DNA of 64,000 nt, taken from positions 182,001-246,000 of the forward strand of contig MCFG01000021.1 in the NCBI GenBank assembly GCA_002104895.1. The letters run 5' to 3'. The translations under genes were made by a program, and so were the position numbers. Below, piece by piece: positions 41,782 through 54,665 of this stretch (positions are counted from its first letter, which is position 1; every line of letters begins with the position of its first letter). Under the pieces are notes generated by a model that ran no database searches, was not told where the DNA came from, and saw nothing but the letters and a program-made list of their open reading frames with translations. Source of the DNA: Anaeromyces robustus. Taxonomy: Eukaryota > Neocallimastigomycota > Neocallimastigomycetes > Neocallimastigales > Neocallimastigaceae.

Positions 41782-42292
41782 AGAAAGATAAAAAAGAGTA
41801 AAAAGAAAAATAAATAAATAAATAAATAAAATCTTTATTAATTTTAGTGAATAAGTATTTATATATATGAATTCATTAATTTTTTACGAAGTCTATTATC
41901 GTTATTTAAATAAAAATAAGTAAATTTTTTTATATAAGACTTTCTTTGTTTATATTTTATATATATATATTAACTTATATATAACACATATATAAATATA
42001 TAAATAAAGTAAAAAAAAAATACATATGATGATTTATTATTTATATTTTAAATATATATATATATTATAAAAATAAAAATAAATAATCAAATAAAAATGT
42101 ATTAATAATTAAATTATAGAATTTAATAATAAAAAAAATTAAAATAAAATTAAGTAAAATAAAATAAAATAAATAATAGTTATCATTTATTTATTTTTTT
42201 TATTAAATTATTTTTTATGTTTATAATTTATATATATCTATATCTTTTTTTTTTTTTTTTATTATTATTATATTCCAAAAGTAATTTTCCCA

Positions 42293-42366
42293 AATCAATA
42301 GAATAATAAACTTTAAAAAAGTTTAAAAGTATTTTAACTTTTTTAAAGTTTATTATTCTATTGATT
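42293..42366. repeat. perfect inverted repeat, 31-bp arms, 12-bp loop
   Basis: The left arm (42293-42323, beginning AATCAATAGAATAATAAACT) is matched exactly by its reverse complement at 42336-42366. It would fold into a long hairpin. It is intergenic. A miniature DNA transposon remnant is possible, but no flanking duplication is evident. Confidence 0.9.
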
Positions 42367-43670
42367 CTATTGATTATTTAATTATTCAATTAAATATTAA
42401 AAAAAAATATTGGTGAAAATTGATAAATAACAAAAAATATATAATTAATAAAAATAAAATTTAATTATATAAATAAACATAACTAAAAGGTTAAATTATA
42501 AAATAATAATGATTTAGAAAAAAAAATCATATATAATTTATATATGAATTGTTTTATATAATAAATTAATTATAATTTATTATAAAACTATAAATCATAG
42601 TTACTAAATAAGATCTTGGATTTCTTTTTAATTCAAATAAGAAAATATTAATATTTAATTTATTTTTTTATATATTAATATATTAATAATATATTACTAA
42701 ATTATATTTATATTATATTTATATAATATACAATATTTATTAATTAATATATTAATTTATATTATATATACAATTTTATATTATTTATCCAAATGATTTC
42801 TATATATTAAATTATTATTTAATATAGTTTAATATAAAATATGAAATAATATATGTTAAAAATAAATATTAAATAATAATTATTATTATATACCAATATA
42901 AAAAAAATTTTTTTTTCATTATTTCCTGCTTTTTTTTTTTTTTTTTTTCTTTTTTTCTTGATTAATTAAATAAATAAAAAATAAATAAAAAAATAATTAA
43001 AAGTAATAATTAAAATAACTTTAAAAGTGCCACTAAGTTTTCATTATAGCTTAATTTGTGCCACAAATTATAATTAATAAAAATAGTAAAAATAAAAAAA
43101 AAAAAGAAAAAAGAAAAATAAAAATAAGAAACAAAAATATATAAAAATAGCAAAAAAGTATTTTATTAAAAATAATTTTTTTTATTTCAAAAATGATAAA
43201 TTAATAAATAATAAATGATAATATAGTAGTAATAATACATAATTATATATATATTTTTTGAAATATAATATAGAAAAAAAATATGAAATATTCATTAAAA
43301 ATATTCATTAAATGATTTATTAAAAATTGAATTAATTGACATCAAATAAAAGTAATAATAATAATAGTAGTAATAAAAGTCAAATATTAATTATATATTT
43401 TATAAACATAACAAACCGATACTTTTTTCTTCTTCTTAATATAATATATATTATTATTAAATAATAAATTATTATTATATTATTTAATCAATACAATACA
43501 ATACAATACAATACAATATAACAGAATTTAATTTCAAAGTTTTATTATTTGTTATTGATTAATTTTTGAAATTTTTTAAATAAAGATTCAAGAAAAAAAA
43601 AAAATTAAATTAAACTAAACTAAACTAAATAAAATAAAATAATAACAATAACAATAAAAATAAAAATAAA

Positions 43671-44199
43671 ATGTCTGTTATGATACCGAAAAAATCTTTA
43701 ATTATAATAACAGGTGCCTTATTTCTTATTTCTATTAGTTTAATGATTGTAATGTTAAGTAATAATAGCAATGATTACAACTTACAATATGAAGATAATT
43801 CTTCAGAAAAATCAGGATTATGGGATCAATTCCGTTATTATTTAAATGGAAATATAGATAATGAAGATGATAATGGGGATAATGAAAATACAGAACCAAA
43901 TAAATTTGATTTACTCCATGGTGATGTAATTATGCCAGAACTAGGAGATCCAGTAGTAAGGTATAAAAAAAAATATTAGTATACAATATAATGATAAAAT
44001 ATATATATGGTGAAAAATATAATTATTAAACTATTTTCTTTTTATCTATTTTATTATATGATATATTATTTTTATTTTTGAATAATAGAGCTGAATTAGG
44101 TCGTGCTACTTGGCATGTATTACATTCAATAACTTCAAGATTCCCTGAAAATCCAACTGAAGAAGAAGCTGTAATTATTATTAATAAATAAATAAATTA

Positions 44200-44279
<80 letters not shown>

Positions 44280-44947
44280 ACCACAGAATAAATAATAATT
44301 AAAAATAAAATAAAATAAAATAAAATAAAATTATTATTTATATGATAATAATAATATTATTATTATTTAAAATGAAAATAATAATTATATTATATTGCAT
44401 ATTTTTTTACTATAGGATGCCTTGGAACAGTTTATATTTTTAACAGCAAGATTATATCCATGTGGTGATTGCGCAAAGCATTTCCAAAGAATGTTAGAAA
44501 AAATACCGTATTCAACAAAATCAAGAAAGGAAGCTTCAAAATGGATATGTGATAGTAAATATTAATATAAAAATAAATAAATACAATATAATAATATAAG
44601 TTAATAAATATATAAATTTTTGTTAAATATGATTAAATATTAAAAATATTTTTATTTATATTAATTTATTTATTTTTAATTATATATTTTAAAATATCTT
44701 TTATATATTTAAATTTCTTTTATATATTATCAATATTATAACTTTTGCTGAAAAATAATACAAATATATGAATATATAAATTTCTTTTTACAATTAAATC
44801 ATAGTACATAACGGAGCAAATAAATTTTTGAAAAAAGAAATATTTGATTGTGAAAAGGTACCAGAAAGATGGCCTTGCTATAAATGTGAAGAAAGTAATA
44901 CGGATGATCGTCGCTTTATTGAAAATTTAAAATTAGAACAACTTTAA
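43671..44947 (+). CDS. Erv2-like FAD sulfhydryl oxidase with N-terminal membrane anchor, 4 exons
   Basis: Exons 43671-43960, 44089-44170, 44416-44554 and 44805-44947 give 217 residues. An N-terminal hydrophobic segment (about 9-30) looks like a signal anchor, placing the rest in the ER lumen as in yeast Erv2. An acidic Asn/Asp linker leads to the Erv/ALR domain. This has GRATWHVLHSI (FAD-contact WxxxH), the redox motif YPCGDC (Cys140, Cys143), a structural Cys in KWICD, the FAD motif HNGANKFL and partner FDC (Cys186). A C-terminal PCYKC (195-198) probably serves as the shuttle disulfide, where yeast Erv2 has a CGC. Family members oxidise thiols in proteins such as PDI and usually pass electrons to O2, giving H2O2. 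The lack of a mitochondrial-type Cys-rich N-terminus argues against Erv1/ALR. Confidence 0.9.
44190..44280. repeat. (AAAT)n tract in an Erv2-like gene intron
   Basis: This is a tetranucleotide array in the intron between 44170 and 44416. A short AAAAT run follows. Confidence 0.88.
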
Positions 44948-45687
44948 GTTTTAATAGTGAAATATAAATAAATAAATAAAGAAAAAAAAAAAAAGTAAAT
45001 AAAATATATAATAACAACAATAATCAGTAGATAAAAAAATCATATCGATAATATAAAATATTATTAATAGAATCAAATATATGATTTAATATAATATAAA
45101 TTTATATATAGATCTTTTTTATCTTAAAAACATTATATATACATTTTTATATTTTTTTTTTAAAAAAAAAAAAAAAAACAGAAAATAATAAAAAAGAGAA
45201 ATATTTAATTTAAGATAACATATAAATAAAAAATAAATATTAAAAAAAAATATCCTTTTTTTTTTTTTTTTTTTTTTATATATATCTTTTTTAATTATTA
45301 TTATTATTATTGTTGTTGTGCATTACTTCAGATTAGAGTTAATGATAATGGTATTATATATATTTATATAGTTTATTAATAATATTTTTTTTATTTTGAT
45401 TTTTATTTATTTAAAATTTTTATAATTAATTGTTTTTTGTTGTTTAAAGTAACAATAAAAAAGGAAAATTGTTTTAATCATTAATAGCTGATTACCATTG
45501 TTCATTTTATTTCTGTCATTCTTATAATAAATAAAGTTTATTTTTTTTAATTTAAAATATTATCTCCAAGTGACTTAAAATAAATTAAATTATTTAATAA
45601 AAATATAAAAATCAGAAATATATATCTTTTTATTTATTTATTTTTATTTATTTATTTATATTTATTATTGAAATTATTAAAATTGAA

Positions 45688-45746
<59 letters not shown>

Positions 45747-46536
45747 ATACTTTTTCATTATTATTACTATAAAATATTTAAGAAAAAAAAAAAAAATAAA
45801 TAAAATAAAATAAAATAAAATAAAATATTAAATAGATATTTATTTATATATAAATTGTTGGAATAAATGTTATATAGCTTATAAATAAATTCTAATAATT
45901 TGATATTTCTAGTTACAACATATAATTAATTCATTAATAATAATAATAATCATAATAATAAAAGTAACTGAATATTTTTCTTATTAAATGCAAATAACAA
46001 AACGTATCAAGAATAAACTTATATTATTTTTCATTTATCTTTTAAATTTTTAAAATCCATTTTATTTTTATCTATTTTATTTTATCTATATATATATATT
46101 TTTTTTTGAAATATTTTTTATTTAGGGTTTAGCTATTGTAATATTTTCAAACATAGCATAATCAATAATTAATTATCTATGTGATAATCCTTCCTTATTT
46201 AACTGTTTAATGTATTGGTATGTATAAATAATTAAATTATAAAAAAAAAATATATAAATAAATAGATATATAAATATCTATTCATAATATTATTATCTTT
46301 ATTTTATTTTATTTTATTTTAGATGTAAAGATTCTATGGTTTACTTATTACATTTATGTTAAATATATTTAAAAAAAAAAAATGCTGGGTATATTTAGGG
46401 GAAAAAAAAGTAATAATATATAGGATATTATTATCATTACTATTATTCTTTTCTTATAATTATAATAATTATTACTATTATTATTATTATTTTATAATAA
46501 TATTAAGATTTTTTTTATGAATAAATATTATTTATA
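44948..46536. other. intergenic, convergent 3' ends
   Basis: This lies between the Erv2-like gene and the large coiled-coil gene. It holds a (TTA)n tract (about 45690-45744) and A/T runs. A slightly mixed segment around 46120-46215 has no open frame. No RNA gene could be supported. Confidence 0.6.
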
Positions 46537-46892
46537 TTAATTTCCAGAGTAATATTGCATAGTATTGGTATTATTATCCATTGTTGTTGTATCTATATAG
46601 CTTTCTTCTTCTATTGCTCCTTCTTCTGGATTGGAATAATAATCACTTTCAGTTGTTGTTATTGTCGTAATAGAAAACATACCATCATTTATATTTTCTT
46701 TTTCAGGTCTATTATGAGGATAATGATGATGTGGACGTGGATTTAGATGAGAATTTTCATTTATATCCTCAAAAGCCATTGCTGATGGTTTAGTAGAAAA
46801 TGTTAGTTGAGGCATTTGACTTTTTAATATTTTTAATTCATTTTCAGCTTTTCTCAATTTTGAATAATATTCGGATTTTAAAGTTTTATATC

Positions 46893-46953
<61 letters not shown>

Positions 46954-48292
46954 TAAATTGTAAATGTTATTCAATTATAGTTCATTTATATTATGATTCA
47001 TATTTAAATTATTTTTTTTGATATATCATATATATATATATGTAATTATTATTACTATTATTACTTACTTATTTTCCCATTCTCTTTCTATTTCAATTTT
47101 TTGATCAATCCATTCTTTTTTCTTTTTAGAAATATCTTCATACATTTTTTTTAATCTAGATTTATAAAGTGATTTCATATCTAATAATGCTTGATGATAC
47201 TTTTCTTCAGTTTGACTATGTTGATATGTTATTTGTGCTAACGATTTTACAGTTTTCTAAAATTAATAAAAGAATAAAAAAATAATTATTTATTATAGGT
47301 AAGTATTATATTCTAATATATATATATATTTATAATGATTTAATTTATATTAAATCATTAAATTTATTTATTGAACTTACTTTAGATTCATTTAATTGCT
47401 TTTTTAATTCTTCAATTTGTTTTTGATTTTGTTCATATTTATGTTTTAAATGATTTGTTTCCTTATTACGTTCTTCAACATATTTCTTAAATTTTTTTTC
47501 AAATTCATTCTCTAATTTATTTTTAAAAGCTATACTTTGAGTTTTTAATTTAGCTATAGCCGAAGCATAGGCTTCTGAACAATGTTGAGTAATTCGTGAA
47601 GAAGCCGTTGTTAAATCTTCTTTAAATCTTGCATGCCATGCTTCGTCCAATTTTTTCCACACAACAGATTCAATTTCTGTCTTAAATTCACCAAATTCAT
47701 TTGGATATACATCTAAAAGTTCTGCTAATGAAGTATCTTTTGGGAAATTTCTAGCATTTTTAGTGTTAATGGCCATTTCTTCTAATTGTTCTACCTTTTG
47801 ATGAAGTCCATTCACTATATTTTCATAATTACTTCTTAATTCCATTATTTTATTTTCATAATGATTCTTATGTTCTTGAATTTTATTTTCATATTGATTT
47901 TTACATTCTTGAATTTCGTCTTCATAATAATTTTTTTGTTTTTGAATTTCATTTTCAATCCGACGTTTTTGTTCATTAATTTCATTTAAATATTTATTCT
48001 CAACTAAAGTAATTGAATTTTGATTTTCAAGCATAATTTGCTTTTGTGTTAATTCTAAATTTTTAATTTGCTTTTCCATTTCATTTACATAATCATTCTT
48101 ATTTCTATCAATAATTTTTAATTTATTAATTTGTTCATTATTCTTATTTACTTGTTCAACATATGTTTGGACTAATTGAGCTAAAGATAATGATTTTAAA
48201 TATTTTTCATGACTTTTATGTGGATATGAATAAGACCGAGAATTTTTATTATCCTTATTATCATTATCATTATTATTATCATTATCATTATC

Positions 48293-48387
<95 letters not shown>

Positions 48388-49598
48388 CATTAATATTATT
48401 ATTGGTATCATCAGTATCATTATTAGCTACATTATTACAGATATCATAATCATTTCGATGTAATATATTAGAATAAAGAATAGATCTTACTGAATCTATT
48501 TCTGTTTTATAATGATCTATTGAAGTTTGCATTTCTAAAAGTCCTTTATCATATTGCTGTGAAAAATCTTCTGTTATAGGTTTAACATGGTATTTTTCAA
48601 CTTCATTGTGTAATTCAATAATCTTCTGACTTTTTTTTTCTATTTCTTCTTTCAATTTATGTAGTTCATCTTGCAAACATGTTCTTTCTTTTATCCATTC
48701 ACCTTGTTGTAAATGATGTTCAGATTCTATTTTTTTTATAAATATTTTTTTATCATTTAAAATTTCTTGGAGTTGATTTTCATATTTTTTTGTAAGGTCA
48801 TTTTTAATATTTAAAATATTAAGTTCTTGTTGTTGTTGGAAATTTCGCTGCATTGTAGCAATTTGTGCTTGAGATTCATTGGTTTCAATAAGTTGATTTT
48901 CTAATAATTTAATTTGATTTTGAAGTAATCCTGTCTTTTTTTGATCAACTTCTTGGATATTATTTATCATTTTTTCATATTTTTCTTTTAATTGATTAAT
49001 ATCATTTTTATTTTCTTGATTTTTTAGTTCTTATATATATATATAAATCGAAATTGAAATTTTAATATTTAAATTTATATATTTTTTTAATTTTTTATAT
49101 TTATTTATTTATTTTATTCATTAAAAAATTATATAATATTATACAAAATGATTTAAAAATTTAAATTTAAATAAAAATATATTAAAAAAAGTATCAAAAT
49201 TATAAAATAAAACAAAATATAATAAAATTTTTTGATAAGATATAATTAAATTTACCTAATTTAGATTCTAATTCTTTATTTAATTTTAATTGAATTTCAT
49301 TAATACTTTTCAGGTGTTGTAATTCCTCAGTTAATTCCTTCAAAACAAGTTGATTCATTTCTGATGAAGGTAAATCATTATATTTATTCTTTATACTTTC
49401 TATATAATTATTTATAGAAGAAGATAAATTGTCATTTATATGGAAAGAATTATTATGTATGCTTCTATTTAATTGACTATTCTTTAATGGTGAATTTTGT
49501 AGAAGTGTTGATGTATTATTATAATTAACATTGTTATTATTATCAATAATAGATTTATTTAAGGAATGATTAACCATTTCATCTAATGAATCATTTAA

Positions 49599-49670
<72 letters not shown>

Positions 49671-50113
49671 TTTATTGTGGTTGCTATTGCTATTGTCGTT
49701 ATTATTATTATTGTCGTTGTTACTAGGTTCAATATTTGTATTAATATTATCAGAAGATTTAGATATCGAACTAATACAACGAATTGAAGAAGAATTGATA
49801 TTTTTTATATTATTTTCAGGTTCAATATTTAAATCATTAATATTTAATTGATCATTTATACTAGATTGGTTTATATTATTTTCAAGTTTAATACCAAAAA
49901 TATAATTATAAATACTATTATCTGTCATACTAGTATTATTTTCTTTATTCATATAATTAATATATTTATAAATACTTTGTTTATCAAATGATGATTCTGT
50001 TGTATTATTCTTATTTAAACTTTGAATTTGCTTATTTATATTATTATTATTTTCATTAAAATTGCTGGAAATACTAGTATTAATAATATTATTATCATTA
50101 TTATTATAAATAC

Positions 50114-50179
<66 letters not shown>

Positions 50180-51737
50180 CATCATCATCATCATCATCAT
50201 CATTATTATTATTATTATTATTGTTTTGTGTATTATATAATGTTGATGTCGATTCTTTCTTCTTTGTTGAAGATTGATTAAGATTATAATTATTGATATT
50301 ATCGTTACTTGCTGTAGTATTACTTAAATGTGATAGTGAGAAGGAATGATTATTGTTTGTAGATTGATTTTTATTAAGTAAATTTTGATTGGAATTATTT
50401 CCTTCACTGTTATTATTTAATAATGATAGTGAATGATTAGACGATTGACTTTTATTAAGTAAATATTGACTAGAATTATTATTAATATCTTCTTCAATAT
50501 TTGTTCTATTTAAAATAGATTTATTAGAAGAGGAAGCCGTTAAAATTGATGATTTATCTGTTGGATTAAATATATTTTTATTTATTCCAAAACTATTACT
50601 TTTTATTATATTTGAATTATTATCTATAAGAGTTACAGCAGACTGTGAAGACAAATGTGAAGTTAATGGGAGTGGTGGCTTCGCTTTATTTTGATTAATA
50701 TTAATATCATTTATAACAGAAGTGTTATTTGTATTGAATTCAACATTAAAATTCTGTTGTTTAATTTGAGGTTGCGCCTGCTGCTGCTGTTTAGAATTAT
50801 TATAATTTTGTTTTATATCTTTTTCATTACTTATAGATGAAACATTTTGAATATTATCTTTTCTTAAAGGAGAAGGTAATGTTGTGGAAAGACTTGAATT
50901 ATTATTTAAATTATCTTTATTTAATTTTTGATTAAACGAAGTATTTGGAGTATCTACTATTTTATTTATATTATTTAATAAAGATACTTTTTCAGGAGAC
51001 TTAGATAAAACTTTAATTGAATCATGGGAAGATTTCTGTTTTAAAGATAAAGAATTTGTAAATGATAAATTTAACGAATTATTATTATTATTTTTATTAT
51101 TCAGAGTTTCAAAAGATTTATTTTCTTGAAAAATTTCTACTAATGATTTTCGATGACCAATTTTATTATTAAAATCAATTAATGAATTATTACATAAATT
51201 ACTTGTTAATTCTGACCGTATAAATTCAGTTGTTGACACTTTTGGTATACTAATTCCTAGATCTACAGATGCCATATTCATATTTGTATTAGAATTTTCT
51301 TGTATATTTGTATTTATATTTGTATGAATGTCTGTATTTGAGGTTTCAATTAAAGGTAATTCTGTGGAAAGAATATTAGAATTTTTTGTTAAATCAGGAC
51401 TTAAAATTTTATCATTAATTAAACGTAAATTACAATCTATATTATCTATATCGTGGTCTTCAATATTTTTATATTCTTCTTCTTTTATTTGATTTTCATT
51501 TGATTCTTCATAAAATTTCATATTATTTAACTCTTCTTTTATCTTTTCTATACTTGTCTCTGGAGGTTCATAAATTTCAAAATCTTTTGAATGATCTGTA
51601 GAAACATTAAATTGTAAACTTGAGATTTGAAAAATATCTGAATTAACTGTTTGATTTAATAATAAATCAAATTGTTCTTCTGTCATAGAATTACTAGTTA
51701 AAATATTTATGTTATCATCAGGATTAATTTTTGACAT
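46537..51737 (-). CDS. large low-complexity and coiled-coil protein, possibly centrosomal, 4 exons
   Basis: Exons 51737-49256, 49029-47381, 47256-47069 and 46891-46537 give 1557 residues. About 780 N-terminal residues are Ser/Asn-rich and probably disordered, with poly-Asn and an Asp run (50179-50202). From about residue 800 to 1480 the chain is almost continuous coiled coil, broken once by an Asn/Asp repeat (48240-48390). The best-conserved-looking block lies near residues 1270-1370 (PNEFGEFKTEIESVVWKKLDE, then CSEAYASAIAKLKTQSIAFK). The tail is rich in His/Pro/Thr and carries NRPEKENIND, which includes a KEN-box-like motif. The architecture and the neighbouring flagellar genes fit a centrosomal or basal-body scaffold such as the CEP152/CEP63 class. 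That is inference, as I see no diagnostic domain. The Asn codon run just upstream of exon 4 is intron. Confidence 0.72.
46892..46950. repeat. (ATT)n tract forming the 3' end of an intron
   Basis: On the coding strand this is (AAT)n ending AATAATAG, and the final TAG serves as the acceptor of the last intron of the large coiled-coil gene. The frame stays open through the repeat, so a poly-Asn protein variant is conceivable if the intron end shifts. Confidence 0.8.
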
Positions 51738-51847
51738 TGTTATTTTTTTGACAAAAAAAAAATTGAATGAAAAGATAATATAAAAATAAAATCAATAATA
51801 AATTATAATAAAGTTAATTTACACATTAATAATTCTCTCTCTCTCTT

Positions 51848-51879
<32 letters not shown>

Positions 51880-52204
51880 TTATTAGTTTTATTTTAATGT
51901 ACATATGTATAATTAATTTTAAATGAAATGTTAATGATACTGTTCTTTAAAATTTATTTCTTTTTAGTATTCTTTTTTTTCATTAATTATAAAACTTTAT
52001 TATTTACTTTGTATTTTATAATATATAAAAAATATAGATTTGTTCTTTTTCAAAAAAAAAAAAAAATAAAATTAAAATCAATTACTATAAAGCTATGAAT
52101 TATGTCTTTTTTTAATATTAATATCTATTATAATATTTATATATCCTTATTACTTTTTTTTTTTTTTTTTTTTTGTTTAAATTATAAAACTTTAAAAAAA
52201 CTTT

Positions 52205-52241
52205 TTTATTTATTTATTTATTTATTTATATATTTATTTTT

Positions 52242-52284
<43 letters not shown>

Positions 52285-52285
52285 T
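52205..52285. repeat. (TTTA)n array
   Basis: This is an imperfect tetranucleotide array of TTTA units with a few T or A interruptions. It lies in the divergent intergenic region. Confidence 0.85.
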
Positions 52286-52831
52286 ATATATTTATTAATA
52301 TATTTATAATTAATTTTGTTTATTTTTTATTTATTTATTTTATATATTTAACTATTTTATGTTTGTGTTACCAGAATAATAAATAAAAATATTAAATTTA
52401 TTTAATATAATTTTAAATATTTCAATATTAAATGTATTTTAAACTTAAAGGATATATATATATTTTTTTATAGCTTATAAAATTAGGACAATGATTATTA
52501 ATATTTATTTATTATTTTTATTATTAATTTTCAATAATCTATATATTTACTATTAAAATGTTTTTATTTGTTATATATATAAATTTATTTAAACAAAAGA
52601 AACATATAATTTTATAAAATTTATTTCCTAATAATATAAGATAGCTATTTCTTAAACTATATATTACAATAATTCCACTATTAAATTTACATCATAAAAT
52701 ATTATAAATAATAAAACACTAAAAAAAATAAATATTTTTTATATCACTTTTTACTAAGATTTTATATATGCTATATAATAAAAAAAATGTTTTCTTTGTA
52801 ATTTTATATATAAATTAAAATGTAGAATATA

Positions 52832-52901
52832 AAAAAAATTTAACATAGTTTTTATTATTAATATATATATATTAATAATAAAAACTATGTTAAATTTTTT
52901 T
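52832..52901. repeat. 70-bp perfect palindrome without spacer
   Basis: The left 35 bases (beginning AAAAAAATTTAACATAGTTT) are followed directly by their exact reverse complement. It is the longest perfect palindrome I found in the window. It sits about 350 bp upstream of the secreted orphan gene. Confidence 0.92.
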
Positions 52902-53254
52902 CATAAAAAGAAGTTTAAAAATAATTATATTTAAATGTAAGACTTAAAAAGTTTATATTTTTCAATAATATTTGTATATTTATATATTTTTTAAATATAT
53001 ATAACTTTAATTTAATATTATAATGATATGATATATGAATTTTTAAATAATAAATAATGATTGAGATGACGATGTATCCCAAAATAGTTATAGTATATAT
53101 ATATATATATGTCATTTTTAAAGTATTTCTTTTTAATTTTATATTATCTGAATAATAATAAAAAAAAAAGAATTAATAATAAACGAAAAAAAAAAAAAAA
53201 AAAAAAAAAAAGACAGAAAAAAATAAATAAAAATATTAAAATAAAATATTCATT

Positions 53255-53755
53255 ATGAATTATAAATTACTTATTAGTTACATTTTTTATATTATATTTA
53301 TATTATTAATTGATCAAAATTACGCAATTTCATGTACAAATACAGAAACATTTAAAAAATGTATAAACCAAGTCTTTACGAATCCATCAGATATTTGTTT
53401 AAATAATAGTTGTCAAGATATTATAAAGGAAGTAGTTGTATGTAGTGAACCAATTTACGATATATATAAATCATCATTATCATTATATTGTGCAAAAGAT
53501 AACACTGGTAATTACTGTCCACACCATCATGCATTTTCACTAACAATTAATCGTGATGATATATATCAAGCTCTTTTAGGTGATTCTCTAATAAGAAATG
53601 CTGTTAAATCTTCTTGTAAAATTGAAGAGTGTAAAAATGTACTCTTTAACAACCTTAAAAGTTTAATTCTTAATAGTATATTAATTGGTGATAACCATTA
53701 TGAAGATATTGACAATAATGCACTTTATAATGAATTCCTAAATATTTGCCAATAA
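53255..53755 (+). CDS. small secreted ten-cysteine protein, intronless, unknown family
   Basis: This is a single uninterrupted exon of 166 residues, the only intronless gene in the window. The N-terminus is a clear signal peptide: MNYKLL, then a hydrophobic core rich in Ile/Phe/Leu to about residue 20, with likely cleavage after NYA (residue 24). The mature part has ten cysteines (27, 36, 48, 53, 63, 79, 88, 121, 126, 165), an even number consistent with five disulfides, and few charges at its start. A histidine patch, YCPHHHAFS, lies at 87-95. The product should be exported or attached to the cell wall. I do not recognise the family. It is not dockerin-like, since the CWxxxG-type pattern is missing. 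A lineage-specific secreted protein or effector-like protein is possible, but no function can be claimed. Confidence 0.82.
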   Translation: MNYKLLISYIFYIIFILLIDQNYAISCTNTETFKKCINQVFTNPSDICLNNSCQDIIKEVVVCSEPIYDIYKSSLSLYCAKDNTGNYCPHHHAFSLTINRDDIYQALLGDSLIRNAVKSSCKIEECKNVLFNNLKSLILNSILIGDNHYEDIDNNALYNEFLNICQ

Positions 53756-54313
53756 AATTACTATAGATTATAAGAATACTAAGAATTACAACAAATTTAT
53801 AAAATAAACTGTTATTTAAAGAAATTATTAATAAAATAAAAAAGCATAAAAAAAAAAAGTGTAATATATAAAAATAATGATGATAACCCAAATGAAAAAA
53901 TTTAATATTATATTAATAATAATGATAAATGATAAAAACAATAATTATAATTATTATATTTGTAGTAATAATAATAATTAGTAATAATAAATGATTAATT
54001 ATAATAAAAATAATAATTAAAATATTAATTATTAATAATAAATTATTGCTATTATTACAATAATAATTTTTAGTAGTGATTATTATTAAGTATGGAAATA
54101 GATATATAGATATATAAATAAAAAATATTTATACAGAATAAATTGGATAATAATTTTATATAAAAGAAGATAAAAAAAAAATTTTTTTTTTTTGTTAAAA
54201 ATATAGTTATTTATTAATTATTTGTATTGATATATAATGTTTAATTTTTATTTTTTATTTTTATTTATATTTTTATTTTTATTTTAATATGAAAATGGCT
54301 TATAATAATATAA

Positions 54314-54352
<39 letters not shown>

Positions 54353-54665
54353 TTTATTATATCTTTTTATTATTTTTATTTATTAGTTTATTCGTTTACT
54401 TATTTATTCATAATAGTTATTCTTTCTTATTTTTATTTTATATATATATATATATATTATTTTAACTAATTTTTATTATTTCATTATTATTTGTATTTTT
54501 AATTAAAACATTATACAAAAGGTTTTTAAAAGTATTTATCTTGTAATTTTCTTATATTTAATTATGATTTATAATTTTGTTAGGAAATTATTTATTTAAA
54601 TTTTTGTATTAAAATTTAGTCAATTTTTTTAATCCCTTTATAAATTAATAATTAACTTGAAATAA
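53756..54665. other. intergenic, convergent 3' ends
   Basis: This stretch is A/T-rich with irregular AAT/ATT repeats around 53900-54080 and a TTA tract at about 54317-54355. No gene or RNA is visible. Confidence 0.65.

Larger units (their letters stand above)
41181..43670. other. 2.5-kb intergenic region, FOP-like gene end to Erv2-like start
   Basis: Contents seen: a tandem 17-bp duplication (CAGAATTTAACACTATT, at about 41546-41579), a poly(A)-rich block (41701-41781), a perfect 31-bp-arm inverted repeat (42293-42366) and a slightly less AT-rich islet at 43027-43070 (GTGCCACTAAG, TTTGTGCCACAAATTA). No gene is visible. Confidence 0.65.
51738..53254. other. divergent intergenic region, coiled-coil gene / secreted orphan
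   Basis: This holds T-runs, a TTTA array (about 52205-52285) and a 70-bp perfect palindrome (52832-52901). It should contain both promoters. The open frames in it are Phe/Tyr/Ile low-complexity and are rejected as genes. Confidence 0.65.

Noticed and set aside
48163-48393. Tyr/His-rich plus-strand open frame
   Set aside because: It is the antisense shadow of an Asn/Asp repeat in the large coiled-coil gene.
52102-52386. Phe/Tyr/Leu-rich open frame of 94 codons
   Set aside because: It is low-complexity translation of T-runs and a TTTA array, with no coding-like composition or partner exons.
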